Origin: Nitrospirota bacterium
GTDB taxonomy: Bacteria; Nitrospirota; Thermodesulfovibrionia; Thermodesulfovibrionales; JdFR-86
NCBI GenBank assembly: GCA_030667205.1
Contig: DAOUWH010000111.1
Span: forward strand, 1 to 6,056
Reading direction: 5' to 3'
Length of the DNA: 6,056 bases
Part shown: piece after piece, positions 1 through 4,506 of the stretch
Layout: every line of letters begins with the position of its first letter
Position numbering within the stretch: position 1 is the stretch's first letter
Notes under the pieces: model-generated
The model's database searches: none
The model's input: the letters and a program-made list of their open reading frames with translations, nothing else
Told to the model about the DNA's origin: nothing
Made by a program: the position numbers and the translations under genes

Positions 1-19
1 TCTCCCAGAGGAAATAGGT

Positions 20-313
20 ATGGGTATTGAGAGAAAAGACAGAAGGGTCGAGAAAAGAAGCCTCTGCAAGTTAGAGGTCGAGTACTCGGTCAAATGCAGA
101 AACTCCGAAAAGAATGCCCCCGGCCGATGGAAGACCTATACCGCCGACATCAGCTATAGCGGGATGGGGCTTTATTCGAAATGCCCTGTGAGGGAGGGCC
201 AGAAAATAGAGATGTTCCTGGTCAACATTCTTAAAGACCCCATAATGGGCGAGGTCAGATGGTGCAGGAAGCACTCCGAGGACTTATACATCATAGGGGT
301 CCAATTCGGTTAG
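20..313 (+). CDS. Single-domain PilZ protein (probable cyclic-di-GMP receptor)
   Basis: This 97-residue protein is essentially one PilZ domain. Both cyclic-di-GMP signature elements are visible: an RxxxR motif (R9 to R13, within RRVEKR) and a D/NxSxxG motif (D43, S45, G48 in DISYSGMG). The C-terminal IIGVQF strand is also typical. With every ligand-contacting position present, it probably binds the second messenger and passes the signal to a partner, since it has no output domain of its own. No signal peptide or membrane segment is seen, so it should be cytosolic. The ATG at 20 follows a purine-rich AGAGGAAA stretch that can serve as ribosome-binding site. Its promoter lies outside the window, so it may belong to an upstream operon. 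The family call is firm; its partner and phenotype (motility, exopolysaccharide or other) cannot be read from sequence. Confidence 0.9.
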   Translation: MGIERKDRRVEKRSLCKLEVEYSVKCRNSEKNAPGRWKTYTADISYSGMGLYSKCPVREGQKIEMFLVNILKDPIMGEVRWCRKHSEDLYIIGVQFG

Positions 314-321
314 ACCCTTTT
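295..321 (+). terminator. Probable intrinsic terminator overlapping the PilZ stop codon
   Basis: GGGTC (297-301) pairs with GACCC (313-317). The stem extends outward by a G-T and an A-T pair (295-296 with 318-319), and TTTT at 318-321 follows. The loop is 11 nt and can form two further A-T pairs. The stem begins in the last PilZ codons and includes the end of the TAG stop. The T run is short, so termination may be partial. Confidence 0.45.
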
Positions 322-587
322 AACGGCCTTCCCCCTTTTTAACTCCCTCGACTTTAACTTCAGTCTGTGTCCTTCGACAGGCTTTCGCCTCGGCGAGTCG
401 CCTGAGGCGACCGAGGCGGACAGGATGCCCGGATGACAGAGAAAACGGGTATGAACTCGGATGGAAAGCGCCGGTGGAGCTTTGGGGGCGGCGCCCGGAT
501 CCTCTCACAAGGCGCCGGGCACCGAGGCATCCCCATTCCCCCCAACGCGAGAAGGGGAACATAGTTAATTTATGATATCACACGCGC
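314..587. repeat. Convergent intergenic gap with a REP-like bulged palindrome
   Basis: No credible gene lies between the PilZ gene and the leftward CBM48 gene. The main structure is a palindrome at 386-418. CGCCTCGG (386-393) pairs with CCGAGGCG (411-418). After a four-base bulge (394-397), TCGCC (398-402) pairs with GGCGA (406-410) around a TGA loop. It is flanked by CCTTCGACAGG and GGACAGG. Two weaker GC-rich inverted repeats follow: GCCCGG-type arms near 493-520 and TTCCCC/GGGGAA at 536-541 and 554-559. From general knowledge, CCTTCGACAGG-like strings next to GC-rich palindromes recur between genes in several environmental lineages. Whether this one is repeated in its own genome cannot be seen here. 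Open frames across it are low-complexity Arg/Pro/Ser strings and look spurious. Confidence 0.4.
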
Positions 588-1091
588 TCAGACCGTTACC
601 ACCGAGTCGTCGGTGCCGAAGGAGTTTTTGACGTAGCGGTCGGCAAACCAGTCGTTTTCCCACCTTTGCTCATCGATGAGGTACCGGAAGCGGTAGTCCT
701 TTCCGGCCTCAAGCGAGAGCCAGGCGGTGAAGCTTCCGTTCTTGAGCCTTTGCATGGGGGCGGCGCCGGCGTCCCAGTTGTTGAAGTCTCCCACGAGCGA
801 GACCGCACGGGCCTCGGGCGCGGCCTCGCCCGGAAGCCTGAAGGTGACCTTGCACACCGGGCGGCTCTTGAGGTAGAGCTTTTTAAAACCGCCGCCGCCT
901 TCCTTCGGCGGCCCCACAGCCACTGGCCCCACTGGGGCTTTCCTGGCGGGCCTTGCCTTGCCCTTTACGGCGGCCACCACCGCTTCCTCCGCGCGCTTGA
1001 CGGCGGTCTCCGCTTTCTTGGCCATCTTCTTCAGGGCTTCGCCCGGCTTGGGGTTCGCCTTCCTGGTTTTAGTGCCTGTCTTCTTTTTCAT
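588..1091 (-). CDS. Lys/Ala-rich tail fused to a CBM48/AMPK-type glycogen-binding domain
   Basis: This 167-residue protein has two parts. Residues 1-51 are strongly basic, with 18 Lys/Arg against 4 Glu, and rich in alanine, like histone-H1-type or other nucleic-acid-binding tails. A Pro/Val/Gly linker (about 52-68) follows. Residues 72-167 resemble the CBM48/AMPK-beta family (isoamylase N-terminal type): VSLVGDFNNWD near 97-107, then YRFRYLIDEQRW and a closing DRYVKNSFGTDDSVV segment. Tryptophans W106 and W144 match the two sugar-stacking tryptophans of AMPK-beta, while the asparagine expected near 162 is Asp. There is no catalytic domain. The start is well supported: GGAGG (complement of 1099-1103) sits 7 nt before the ATG. 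It may bind glycogen or another alpha-glucan, but that is inference. Some proteins of this fold have no proven sugar ligand, so they may instead be protein-interaction modules. The basic tail may be an independent nucleic-acid or surface anchor. Confidence 0.8.
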   Translation of the reverse strand: MKKKTGTKTRKANPKPGEALKKMAKKAETAVKRAEEAVVAAVKGKARPARKAPVGPVAVGPPKEGGGGFKKLYLKSRPVCKVTFRLPGEAAPEARAVSLVGDFNNWDAGAAPMQRLKNGSFTAWLSLEAGKDYRFRYLIDEQRWENDWFADRYVKNSFGTDDSVVTV

Positions 1092-1121
1092 AGGTGTTCC
1101 TCCGAAATGTTCATATAAAAA

Positions 1122-1151
1122 ACTCTACAACGGAGTGGCAGGCACTGTCAA
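1122..1151 (-). promoter_or_regulatory. Promoter of the CBM48 gene (TTGACA-N18-TAGAGT)
   Basis: On the minus strand a perfect TTGACA (complement of 1146-1151) is followed, after 18 nt, by TAGAGT (complement of 1122-1127), matching four of six bases of the -10 consensus. Transcription would begin near 1115, giving a leader of about 24 nt that contains the GGAGG ribosome-binding site. The -35 box lies inside the left arm of the inverted repeat at 1145-1165. Confidence 0.5.
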
Positions 1152-1168
1152 CAAAATATTGACAGGCC
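1141..1168. promoter_or_regulatory. Inverted repeat in the divergent promoter region (operator candidate)
   Basis: CTGTCAA (1145-1151) and TTGACAG (1159-1165) form a perfect 7-bp inverted repeat around CAAAATA. Allowing A1144 to bulge, GGC (1141-1143) pairs with GCC (1166-1168), for ten pairs in all. Each arm reads TTGACA in a different direction, so a dimeric regulator bound here could affect both flanking genes. It could also be simply a chance pairing of two -35 boxes or an RNA hairpin. Confidence 0.4.
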
Positions 1169-1233
1169 GGGGTTTCGCCCCATACAGGCAGAAAACCCGG
1201 TCCGATATCGTGAGGAAAGCGGCAGTGCCGCCC

Positions 1234-1261
1234 TTGTGTTTTGGGGCGGAAATGCTATATT
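1234..1261 (+). promoter_or_regulatory. Extended -10 promoter for the Fe-S carrier gene
   Basis: TATATT (1256-1261) matches five of six bases of the -10 consensus and is preceded by TGC (1253-1255), an extended -10 element. A weak -35, TTGTGT (1234-1239), lies 16 nt upstream. Transcription would start near 1268, about 30 nt before the TTG start. It fits better than the TTGACA at 1159-1164, which has only a poor -10 (ATACAG at 1182) 17 nt downstream. Confidence 0.5.
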
Positions 1262-1283
1262 CTAAAAGGATATTACAGGAAAC

Positions 1284-1300
1284 GGAGGTTGTAGAAATTG
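1284..1300 (+). promoter_or_regulatory. Ribosome-binding site that fixes a TTG start
   Basis: GGAGG at 1284-1288 stands 9 nt before TTG 1298-1300. This strong site is the main reason to accept the rare start codon of the Fe-S carrier. Confidence 0.7.
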
Positions 1301-1621
1301 CTTGATATCTCGGATGCGGCCGTAGAGAAGGCCAAGGAAGTCCTCACTATCGAAGGAAAGGCCGATTGGGGCCTTAAACTTTTCTGCCAGGGCAGCAGCT
1401 GCTGCGGGCCAAGCTTCGGTATGGACATACAGCAGGAGCCCACGGAGGGCGACCAGACGATGGAGAAGAACGGCCTTAAGATATATGCCGACACCTACAC
1501 CGTCGAGAGCATGAAGGGCATGCTGGTGGACTTCATCGACGAGGGCGGCCAGCAGGGCTTTGTCATAAAGAGCACCGGCGAGGGCGGCGGATGCAGCTGC
1601 TCAAGCGGCACCTGCGGCTGA
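1298..1621 (+). CDS. A-type iron-sulfur cluster carrier, IscA/HesB family
   Basis: The protein is 107 residues, the usual size for A-type carriers, which pass Fe-S clusters from the assembly scaffold to target apoproteins. The three expected cluster ligands are at C35 (in SSCCGPSFGM), C99 and C101 (in GGGCSCSSGTCG), the same pattern as in E. coli IscA. Three further cysteines (C30, C36, C106) give a more cysteine-rich protein than the classic members, and the Gly/Ser/Cys tail is distinctive. Translation begins at TTG 1298: GGAGG at 1284-1288 is 9 nt upstream, an in-frame stop lies just before, and there is no nearby in-frame ATG that would keep the first helix. iscS, iscU and hesB partners are absent from the window, so iscA, erpA or a divergent HesB-like name cannot be chosen. 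hemB follows after 100 bases. Confidence 0.85.
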   Translation: MLDISDAAVEKAKEVLTIEGKADWGLKLFCQGSSCCGPSFGMDIQQEPTEGDQTMEKNGLKIYADTYTVESMKGMLVDFIDEGGQQGFVIKSTGEGGGCSCSSGTCG

Positions 1622-1680
1622 GCCACTGGGGGGCCACTGGCCCCTCACATTAGATAACGGGACGGGGCCACTGGCACTTT
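1622..1680 (+). terminator. Repeat-rich intergenic structure: terminator or attenuator before hemB
   Basis: GCCACTGG occurs three times, at 1622-1629, 1633-1640 and 1667-1674. Two folds compete. In one, GGGGCC ACT GGCCCC (1630-1644) forms a 6-bp all-GC hairpin. In the other, 1633-1644 pairs with 1664-1675 in 11 of 12 positions (one C-C mismatch, 19-nt loop) and is followed by A then CTTTT at 1677-1680, as an intrinsic terminator would be. Both use bases 1633-1644, so they exclude each other. This could terminate the Fe-S carrier transcript or give conditional readthrough into hemB; no ligand or leader peptide is evident. Confidence 0.4.
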
Positions 1681-1721
1681 TAATAACAATCTAACCTCTT
1701 ACATAACGGGAGGGTTTAAAA

Positions 1722-2696
1722 ATGTTTCCGGTGCACAGGCCCAGACGGCTCAGGAAGGACGACACTATCAGGCGGATGGTGAGGGAGACCTCCTTAAGCC
1801 CCGCCGATTTTATTTATCCACTCTTTGTTGCCGAGAAGAAGAAGGGCTACAGGGAGGAGATATCCTCGATGCCCGGCTGCTACCAGGAGAGCGTGGACAG
1901 GGCCGTAAAGCACGCCAAGGAAGTGCACTCCCTCGGCATTCCTGCGGTGCTCCTCTTTGGAATCCCCAAGCACAAGGACGCCGAAGGCTCCTCGGCCTGG
2001 GACCCCAAGGGCGCTGTGCAGCAGGCCATAAAGGGCATCAAGGACGCGGTGCCCGAGCTTTATGTCATAACCGACGTCTGCATGTGCGAGTACACCGACC
2101 ACGGCCACTGCGGCGTGATAGAAGGCGGCCAGGTGCTCAACGACCCCACCTTGGAACTGCTTTCAAAGGAGGCCCTCTCGCACGCACGTGCGGGGGCCGA
2201 CATGGTTGCCCCCTCGGACATGATGGACGGCAGGATTGAGATAATCCGCGACACCCTCGACGAGGAGGGTTTTACGGAACTTCCCATAATGAGCTATGCC
2301 GTCAAGTACGCCTCTGCATTTTTCGGCCCCTTCCGCGAGGCCGCGGAGAGCACCCCCCAGTTCGGCGACCGCCGCTCATACCAGATGGACCCGGCAAACC
2401 GCCGCGAGGCCTTAAAGGAAGTGGCCCTCGACGTAGAGGAGGGCGCCGACATCGTGATGGTCAAGCCCGCGCTTTCGTATCTGGATATAATCTCCGATGT
2501 CAAGAACGAGTTCGACCTTCCGGTTGCGGCCTACAACGTATCGGGCGAGTACTCGATGGTCAAGGCCGCGGGCAAGATGGGCTGGATAGACGAGGAGAAG
2601 GTGATGATGGAGATACTTACTTCCATCAAGCGCGCCGGGGCCGACATCATACTTACCTACCACGCCAAGGAGGCCGCCAAGCTCCTGGGGGCCTAG
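1722..2696 (+). CDS. hemB: Porphobilinogen synthase (delta-aminolevulinic acid dehydratase), zinc type
   Basis: HemB condenses two molecules of 5-aminolevulinate to porphobilinogen, an early cytosolic step of heme, siroheme, cobalamin and other tetrapyrrole synthesis. The 324 residues are full length for the family. The catalytic zinc site is clear: C120, C122 and C130 in DVCMCEYTDHGHCG, so this is the zinc form rather than the Asp-rich magnesium form. The two Schiff-base lysines are K195 (SYAVKYASAFFGPF) and K248 (MVKPALSYLD). The N-terminal RPRRLRKDDTIRRMVRET is a standard beginning. GGGAGGG at 1708-1714 lies 7 nt before ATG 1722 and fixes the start. I see no convincing promoter of its own in the 100 bases upstream, so it may depend on readthrough from the Fe-S carrier gene. 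It converges with radC 20 bases after its stop. Confidence 0.97.
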   Translation: MFPVHRPRRLRKDDTIRRMVRETSLSPADFIYPLFVAEKKKGYREEISSMPGCYQESVDRAVKHAKEVHSLGIPAVLLFGIPKHKDAEGSSAWDPKGAVQQAIKGIKDAVPELYVITDVCMCEYTDHGHCGVIEGGQVLNDPTLELLSKEALSHARAGADMVAPSDMMDGRIEIIRDTLDEEGFTELPIMSYAVKYASAFFGPFREAAESTPQFGDRRSYQMDPANRREALKEVALDVEEGADIVMVKPALSYLDIISDVKNEFDLPVAAYNVSGEYSMVKAAGKMGWIDEEKVMMEILTSIKRAGADIILTYHAKEAAKLLGA

Positions 2697-2712
2697 GGGA
2701 CACGGTCCCTTT
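2695..2712 (+). terminator. Short hairpin at the hemB stop codon, between hemB and radC
   Basis: GGGAC (2697-2701) pairs with GTCCC (2705-2709) around an ACG loop, with a further G-T and A-T pair outward, and TTT (2710-2712) follows. It starts within the TAG stop of hemB and occupies most of the 20-base convergent junction. The T run is very short and there is none on the other strand, so it is a weak candidate and only for hemB. Confidence 0.35.
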
Positions 2713-2716
2713 CACC

Positions 2717-3394
2717 CTACATCATCCCCCGCTCGAGGAAGCTGAAGTAGCTGTCCTTGCAGATGATGAGGTGGTCGTGCACGGCGATCTGGAGGCTCTG
2801 GGCCACGTGGACGAGTTCTTTTGTGAGCTTTATGTCCTGGGGCGAGGGTTTGCACTGGCCGCCGGGGTGGTTGTGGACGAAGATGACGGCGGTGGCGTTG
2901 TTGTGGAGGGCGCGTTCCATCACCTTGCGGGGGTAGACCGCGGACTGGTTGACGGTGCCCTCGTGTATGACCTCGTCGGCGATTATCTCGTTTCGGGAGT
3001 TAAGGAACACGGCCCGGAACTGCTCGTCCTTCAGCCCCGACATTGCCGAGCCAAGGTAGTCAAGGAGCTCTCCGGTGGAGGATATCTGGCGGCCCTCCCT
3101 GAGGCGGGAGCGCTGGTAGACCACGATGAGTTCCTTCAGGGAGCGGAGGAACGTGGCGGTCCTGTCCTTAATGCCCGAAACGCTTATGAGCTGCTCGTGC
3201 GAGGCGTCGACCACGCCCTTAAGGCCACCGAACGTTTTTATGAGGTCCTTTGCAAGGGGCTTTACGTCCCTGCGGGGGATGGCCCAGGTCAGCAGGAGCT
3301 CGAGGGCCTCGTACTCCTTAAAACCCTCAAAGCCGGTCTTAAGGAACCGCTCCCTTAGCCTTTCGCGGTGTCTTAGATAATGTGGTTTTTCCAT
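2717..3394 (-). CDS. radC: RadC family protein with a JAB/MPN metalloprotease-like domain
   Basis: This 225-residue protein has the typical RadC (UPF0758) layout. Residues about 1-90 form the N-terminal helical part, including a helix-hairpin-helix-like segment near 56-80 (FGGLKGVVD to SVSGIKDRTA). Residues about 103-225 form the JAB domain. The zinc-binding JAMM motif is intact: H174-x-H176 followed by ten residues to D187 (HNHPGG to PSPQD), with E145 as the upstream glutamate. Despite its name, a direct DNA-repair role is not established for this family, and the JAMM centre suggests a metal-dependent hydrolase. The start in front of HRERLRERFLKTG matches the family, but there is no recognisable Shine-Dalgarno before ATG 3394. 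A 14-base dyad ends 10 nt upstream instead. miaA lies 134 bases upstream on the same strand. Confidence 0.95.
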   Translation of the reverse strand: MEKPHYLRHRERLRERFLKTGFEGFKEYEALELLLTWAIPRRDVKPLAKDLIKTFGGLKGVVDASHEQLISVSGIKDRTATFLRSLKELIVVYQRSRLREGRQISSTGELLDYLGSAMSGLKDEQFRAVFLNSRNEIIADEVIHEGTVNQSAVYPRKVMERALHNNATAVIFVHNHPGGQCKPSPQDIKLTKELVHVAQSLQIAVHDHLIICKDSYFSFLERGMM

Positions 3395-3403
3395 CTTGGA
3401 ATT

Positions 3404-3417
3404 ACTAACCAGTTAGT
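3404..3417. promoter_or_regulatory. Dyad just upstream of radC (operator candidate)
   Basis: ACTAAC (3404-3409) and GTTAGT (3412-3417) are perfect inverted arms around CA. The site ends about 10 nt before the radC start codon, where a repressor or an RNA hairpin could block initiation. A+T-rich dyads of this size are typical of dimeric helix-turn-helix regulators, but no regulator gene is in the window. A chance occurrence is possible. Confidence 0.35.
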
Positions 3418-3440
3418 TTTTATGTTCACATTGGGACCTC

Positions 3441-3463
3441 AAAAAGAGCTTATTCTTAAGGCT
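3441..3463 (-). terminator. Weak hairpin with T run after miaA
   Basis: On the minus strand, bases complementary to 3457-3463 and 3447-3452 form a six-pair stem with one bulged C around an AGAA loop. A C and five T (complement of 3441-3445) come within two bases of the stem. It lies about 65 bases past the miaA stop and before radC. The stem is short, so it may be a leaky terminator or nothing. If real, radC needs its own promoter, which I could not identify. Confidence 0.25.
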
Positions 3464-3528
3464 TGCTCCGGCATTGAGCTGTGAACTGTTTCATGCTCCC
3501 GGTAGTATATCAGGGGCACGGCTCCTTT

Positions 3529-4449
3529 TTAAATAAAAATTTCCGCCGGAAGAAGCGGCTGGAGTTTTTCAACTACCGCGTCCGGCCCTTTAGCGCCAGT
3601 GATGTCCACCCAGTTGAGGTCCTCTTCCTTTCTGAACCACGTGAACTGCCGCTTGGCGTAGCGCTTGGTGTTTCGCTTGATAAGCCTAACGGCCTCTTCA
3701 ACGGGGTATTCTCCCTCAAGGTGCCTCTTTAGCTCTTTGTATCCTATGGCCTGCATCGCAGAGCGCGAGGGCTGCATCGCAAGCACTCCTTTTACCTCAT
3801 CGATGAGGCCCCTGCGAATCATCTCATCCACCCTCTGCTCTATCATGGGGTATAGCTCTTCGCGCTCGCGGCTCAGGGCGACTTTAATAAAGTCGTAGGG
3901 CAGGGCTACGGTCCGTTCTTTCTTTAGTTCCGACATCTTCCGCCCGGTCTTGATGCAGACCTCAAGCGCCCTGATTGTCCGGCGCTTGTCGGCGGGCATA
4001 ATGTCTTCTGCAGTCTCAGGGTCGGTTTCCTTGAGGCGCGCATAGAGCGTTTCGCTTGTGAGAGGGTTAAGCTCTTCCCTGAGTGTCCAGTCCGCCCCCG
4101 GTCCCTTGAAGAGTCCCCTTGTCATGGCCTTAATATAGAGGCCGGTGCCTCCGGTTACGATGGGAACCCTGCCGCGGGCGTGCAGGGCGTCGATTATCGG
4201 ACTTATGTCTTCGATATATTTCCCGGCGCTGTAGTGGCCCGATGGCTCCACGATGTCTATCATGTGGTGCTTAACGGAAGCGAGCTGCCTGGGGGAGGGT
4301 TTTTCTGTGCCGATGTCCATATAGCGGTATATCTGCATGGAGTCGGCGCTGATTATCTCGGTGTCGAGCCTCTGAGCAAGAGAGATTGCGGCCCCGGTCT
4401 TCCCCACGCACGTGGGCCCCACAAGCATGATGACTTTGTTGTCCGCCAT
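3529..4449 (-). CDS. miaA: tRNA dimethylallyltransferase
   Basis: MiaA moves a dimethylallyl group from DMAPP to N6 of adenosine 37 in tRNAs reading UNN codons, the first step toward ms2i6A. The 306 residues are full length. Motifs occur in the expected order: P-loop GPTCVGKT (11-18), SADSMQIYRYMDIGTEKP (34-51) with the catalytic-region aspartate D36, VTGGTGLY (98-105), the QAIGYKEL segment (233-240) and TKRYAKRQFTWFR (261-273), which contacts tRNA. The ATG at 4449 lies directly before the P-loop strand; its ribosome-binding site is poor, an AGG 11 nt upstream. radC follows on the same strand after 134 bases, and the radical SAM gene diverges 57 bases away. The usual neighbours hfq and mutL are not seen. 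Confidence 0.97.
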   Translation of the reverse strand: MADNKVIMLVGPTCVGKTGAAISLAQRLDTEIISADSMQIYRYMDIGTEKPSPRQLASVKHHMIDIVEPSGHYSAGKYIEDISPIIDALHARGRVPIVTGGTGLYIKAMTRGLFKGPGADWTLREELNPLTSETLYARLKETDPETAEDIMPADKRRTIRALEVCIKTGRKMSELKKERTVALPYDFIKVALSREREELYPMIEQRVDEMIRRGLIDEVKGVLAMQPSRSAMQAIGYKELKRHLEGEYPVEEAVRLIKRNTKRYAKRQFTWFRKEEDLNWVDITGAKGPDAVVEKLQPLLPAEIFI

Positions 4450-4506
4450 GCTATATCTTACCTGATTCCGCCAGCCTCCGCGCCGTTGTGTTATTGTAAA
4501 TTAAAC
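4450..4506. promoter_or_regulatory. Compact divergent promoter region, miaA / radical SAM gene
   Basis: Both genes must start from 57 bases or from inside each other. For miaA, TACAAT (complement of 4493-4498) matches five of six -10 bases and would give a leader of about 37 nt, with no clear -35. For the radical SAM gene, an overlapping TGT-TATTGT (4489-4497) could be an extended -10. It would place the transcript start within a few bases of ATG 4507. The two boxes overlap, so polymerase could occupy only one at a time. All of this rests on loose consensus matches. Confidence 0.3.

Noticed and set aside
386..560. CRISPR array or mobile element ends in the PilZ/CBM48 gap
   Set aside because: There are no regularly spaced direct repeats, target-site duplications or transposase remnants; only isolated inverted repeats.
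320..562. Leftward open frame of 80 codons (and a 61-codon one inside it) between the PilZ and CBM48 genes
   Set aside because: The composition is low-complexity Arg/Ser/Pro, the frame runs straight through the palindromes, and there is no ribosome-binding site or recognisable motif. High G+C explains the openness.
666..1118. 150-codon frame antisense to the CBM48 gene
   Set aside because: It mirrors a well-supported coding region on the other strand and shows no domain; it is typical of G+C-rich antisense frames.
1159..1187. TTGACA at 1159 as the main promoter of the Fe-S carrier gene
   Set aside because: The only -10 at proper spacing (ATACAG) is poor, and it would leave a leader of about 105 bases. 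The extended -10 at 1253-1261 fits better, although a second start cannot be excluded.
1622..1721. A riboswitch (cobalamin or heme-linked) ahead of hemB
   Set aside because: The stretch is only about 100 bases and contains no B12-box or other aptamer core that I recognise; only simple repeats and hairpins are present.
2771..3358. 195-codon frame antisense to radC
   Set aside because: It covers almost exactly the RadC coding region, which has an intact JAMM motif. The antisense product is Val/Gly/Leu-rich with no motif.
4180..4506. N-terminal extension of the radical SAM frame by 109 codons
   Set aside because: The extension is antisense to miaA and has no family similarity. MKIALIIPR at 4507 is the usual first strand of B12-binding radical SAM proteins.
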